Origin: an uncultured Pleurocapsa sp. | GTDB lineage: Bacteria > Cyanobacteriota > Cyanobacteriia > Cyanobacteriales > Xenococcaceae | Direction of reading: 5' to 3' | NCBI GenBank assembly: GCA_937884735.1 | Contig: CAKZYI010000036.1 | Span: 1-5,456 of the forward strand | DNA length: 5,456 nt | Shown: piece after piece, positions 4,510 through 5,456 of the stretch | Position numbering within the stretch: the first letter of the stretch is position 1 | Layout: each line of letters starts with the position of its first letter | Position numbers and translations under genes: made by a program | The notes under the pieces: model-generated | The model's input: only the letters and a program-made list of their open reading frames with translations | The model's database searches: none | What the model was told of the DNA's origin: nothing

Positions 4510-5456
4510 CTAACTTGTACTTGTCGCCGCCAAAATATTGTTTGCCAGACGATCTGGAACTTCTTGTAGATGGTCGTATTTCCAGTCAAAAAAGCCAACT
4601 CCTAAAGTGAGCGATCGCAATTCTACAATAAAATCGTGCATCTCTGCTTGAGGCAAACACCCAGAAATATTATCCCAACCTTTCCAATTAGGGGTACTTT
4701 CATAACCCAAAATTTGTCCTCTGCGCCCTGTAATTAGCTGCAAAGCCCTGGAGGTGAATTCGCTGGGTACGGAGACAGTAATACTTAACACAGGTTCTAA
4801 TAGCACTGGTTTACATTCTGCCATCCCTTCGTTCATGGCAATACGGGCAGCCTGTTTGAATGCCTGTTCCGAACTATCTACAGAGTGATGCGAGCCATTA
4901 GTTAGGGTAACATCTACATCTACCACAGGAAAGCCTAAAGGCCCTTTTTGTAAATATTCTCTCACTCCTGTTTCTACACCAGGAATATATTGTTTGGGTA
5001 CTACTCCTCCCACAATACTTTGATGGAATTGAAAGCCTTCTCCACGAGATAGGGGTTTTATATCCAAATAAACATCACCAAATGCACCGTGTCCTCCACT
5101 TTGATGTTTGTAGCGTCCATGAGAATTTATAGAACGACGAATGGTTTCTTTGTAAGCTACTTTGGGTAGATGGGTACTCATTGGTAGGTGATACTTACGA
5201 CGTAAGCGATCTAAAGCTACCTGGAGATGTACCTGTCCCTGTCCCCATAAAATTACTTCGTGGGTGTCGCCATGTTGTTCCCAATATAAAGAAGGATCTT
5301 CGTCTAATAATTTGGTCAAAGCATCGCTAAGTTTTACTTCATCTTTGCGGTTGTCAGGAGCGATCGCCAGAGCGTATACGGGTGGTATATTATTTACTTT
5401 AGGCTGAGATTTAACTTTTTCTATATTGCTTAAGGTATCTCCAGTTTTTGCCTTCT
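4510..5456 (-). CDS. EF-G-like translation factor, C-terminal part (5' end outside window)
   Basis: The frame is open to the right edge, showing 314 C-terminal residues of a factor usually near 670-700 long. The GTPase domain and most of domain II are outside. Visible are the end of domain II (KTGDTLS, residues 3-9), domain III (PPVYALAIAP through about 105), domain IV (about 110-230) with QSGGHGAFGDV and NGSHHSVDSSEQAF, and domain V (about 235-305) ending LRSLTLGVGFF. Where ordinary EF-G has GMGELHLE, this protein has GQGQVHLQ. That, with SGGHG-FGDV, places it with the EF-G2-like paralogues rather than the housekeeping fusA product. The paralogue's role is not settled; in some bacteria such second copies do only part of the EF-G cycle. 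The TTG at 5319 is not the start, because homologous sequence continues in frame for 45 residues before it. Two HIP1 sites (4611, 5360) lie in the gene. Confidence 0.92.
   Translation of the reverse strand, partial: KAKTGDTLSNIEKVKSQPKVNNIPPVYALAIAPDNRKDEVKLSDALTKLLDEDPSLYWEQHGDTHEVILWGQGQVHLQVALDRLRRKYHLPMSTHLPKVAYKETIRRSINSHGRYKHQSGGHGAFGDVYLDIKPLSRGEGFQFHQSIVGGVVPKQYIPGVETGVREYLQKGPLGFPVVDVDVTLTNGSHHSVDSSEQAFKQAARIAMNEGMAECKPVLLEPVLSITVSVPSEFTSRALQLITGRRGQILGYESTPNWKGWDNISGCLPQAEMHDFIVELRSLTLGVGFFDWKYDHLQEVPDRLANNILAATSTS

Noticed and set aside
5317..5319. TTG as the start of the EF-G-like gene
   Set aside because: EF-G domain II/III sequence continues in frame upstream to the window edge, so the real start is outside.
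1..5456. CRISPR array, tRNA, rRNA or insertion sequence
   Set aside because: No regularly spaced repeats with unique spacers, no tRNA cloverleaf or rRNA sequence, and no transposase frame were recognised.

Overview
The window looks like cyanobacterial chromosome. It is AT-rich. It carries four perfect copies of the HIP1 octamer GCGATCGC (starts 3437, 4114, 4611, 5360), encodes a light-dependent protochlorophyllide reductase of cyanobacterial type, and has a palindromic GTAGGGTGGGCAAT-type intergenic repeat and degenerate heptamer repeats of a kind common in these genomes. I cannot name the genus from sequence alone; a unicellular or baeocystous lineage is only a guess.

Layout, left to right. 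1-249: non-coding, with a nested palindromic repeat and a possible -10 element. 250-1215 (+): a complete-length por gene for light-dependent protochlorophyllide reductase, broken by one in-frame TAA at 820-822, two codons before the catalytic tyrosine. 1344-1709 (+): a small VOC/glyoxalase-fold protein. 1727-1764: a hairpin with a T-rich tail on the minus strand, ending the next gene. 1808-2338 (-): a pentapeptide-repeat protein with 26 uninterrupted repeats. 2339-2890: a long non-coding stretch holding a near-consensus sigma-70-type promoter and a pair of 31-base tandem repeats. 2891-3136 (+): an unrecognised 81-residue helical protein with a GTG start and a perfect Shine-Dalgarno, closed by a clear terminator. 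3323-4063 (+): a cytoplasmic PpiC/parvulin-like protein that lacks the usual histidines. 4064-4509: non-coding, with heptamer repeats, a hairpin and a short ORF interrupted by TAA. 4510 to the right edge (-): the C-terminal part of a divergent EF-G-like factor, 5'-truncated by the window.

The genes do not form an obvious pathway or operon. Most have their own ribosome-binding site and are separated by more than 100 bases. The por gene belongs to chlorophyll synthesis, the EF-G-like factor to the translation-factor GTPases, and the others have no assignable partner here. The strongest observation is the nonsense codon in por: the rest of the frame is intact and conserved, so it is a very recent mutation, a sequencing error, or a case of readthrough. 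TAA is used as the normal stop by neighbouring genes (VOC protein, 81-residue protein, por itself), so a changed genetic code is not supported. I did not find a convincing new multi-gene system.
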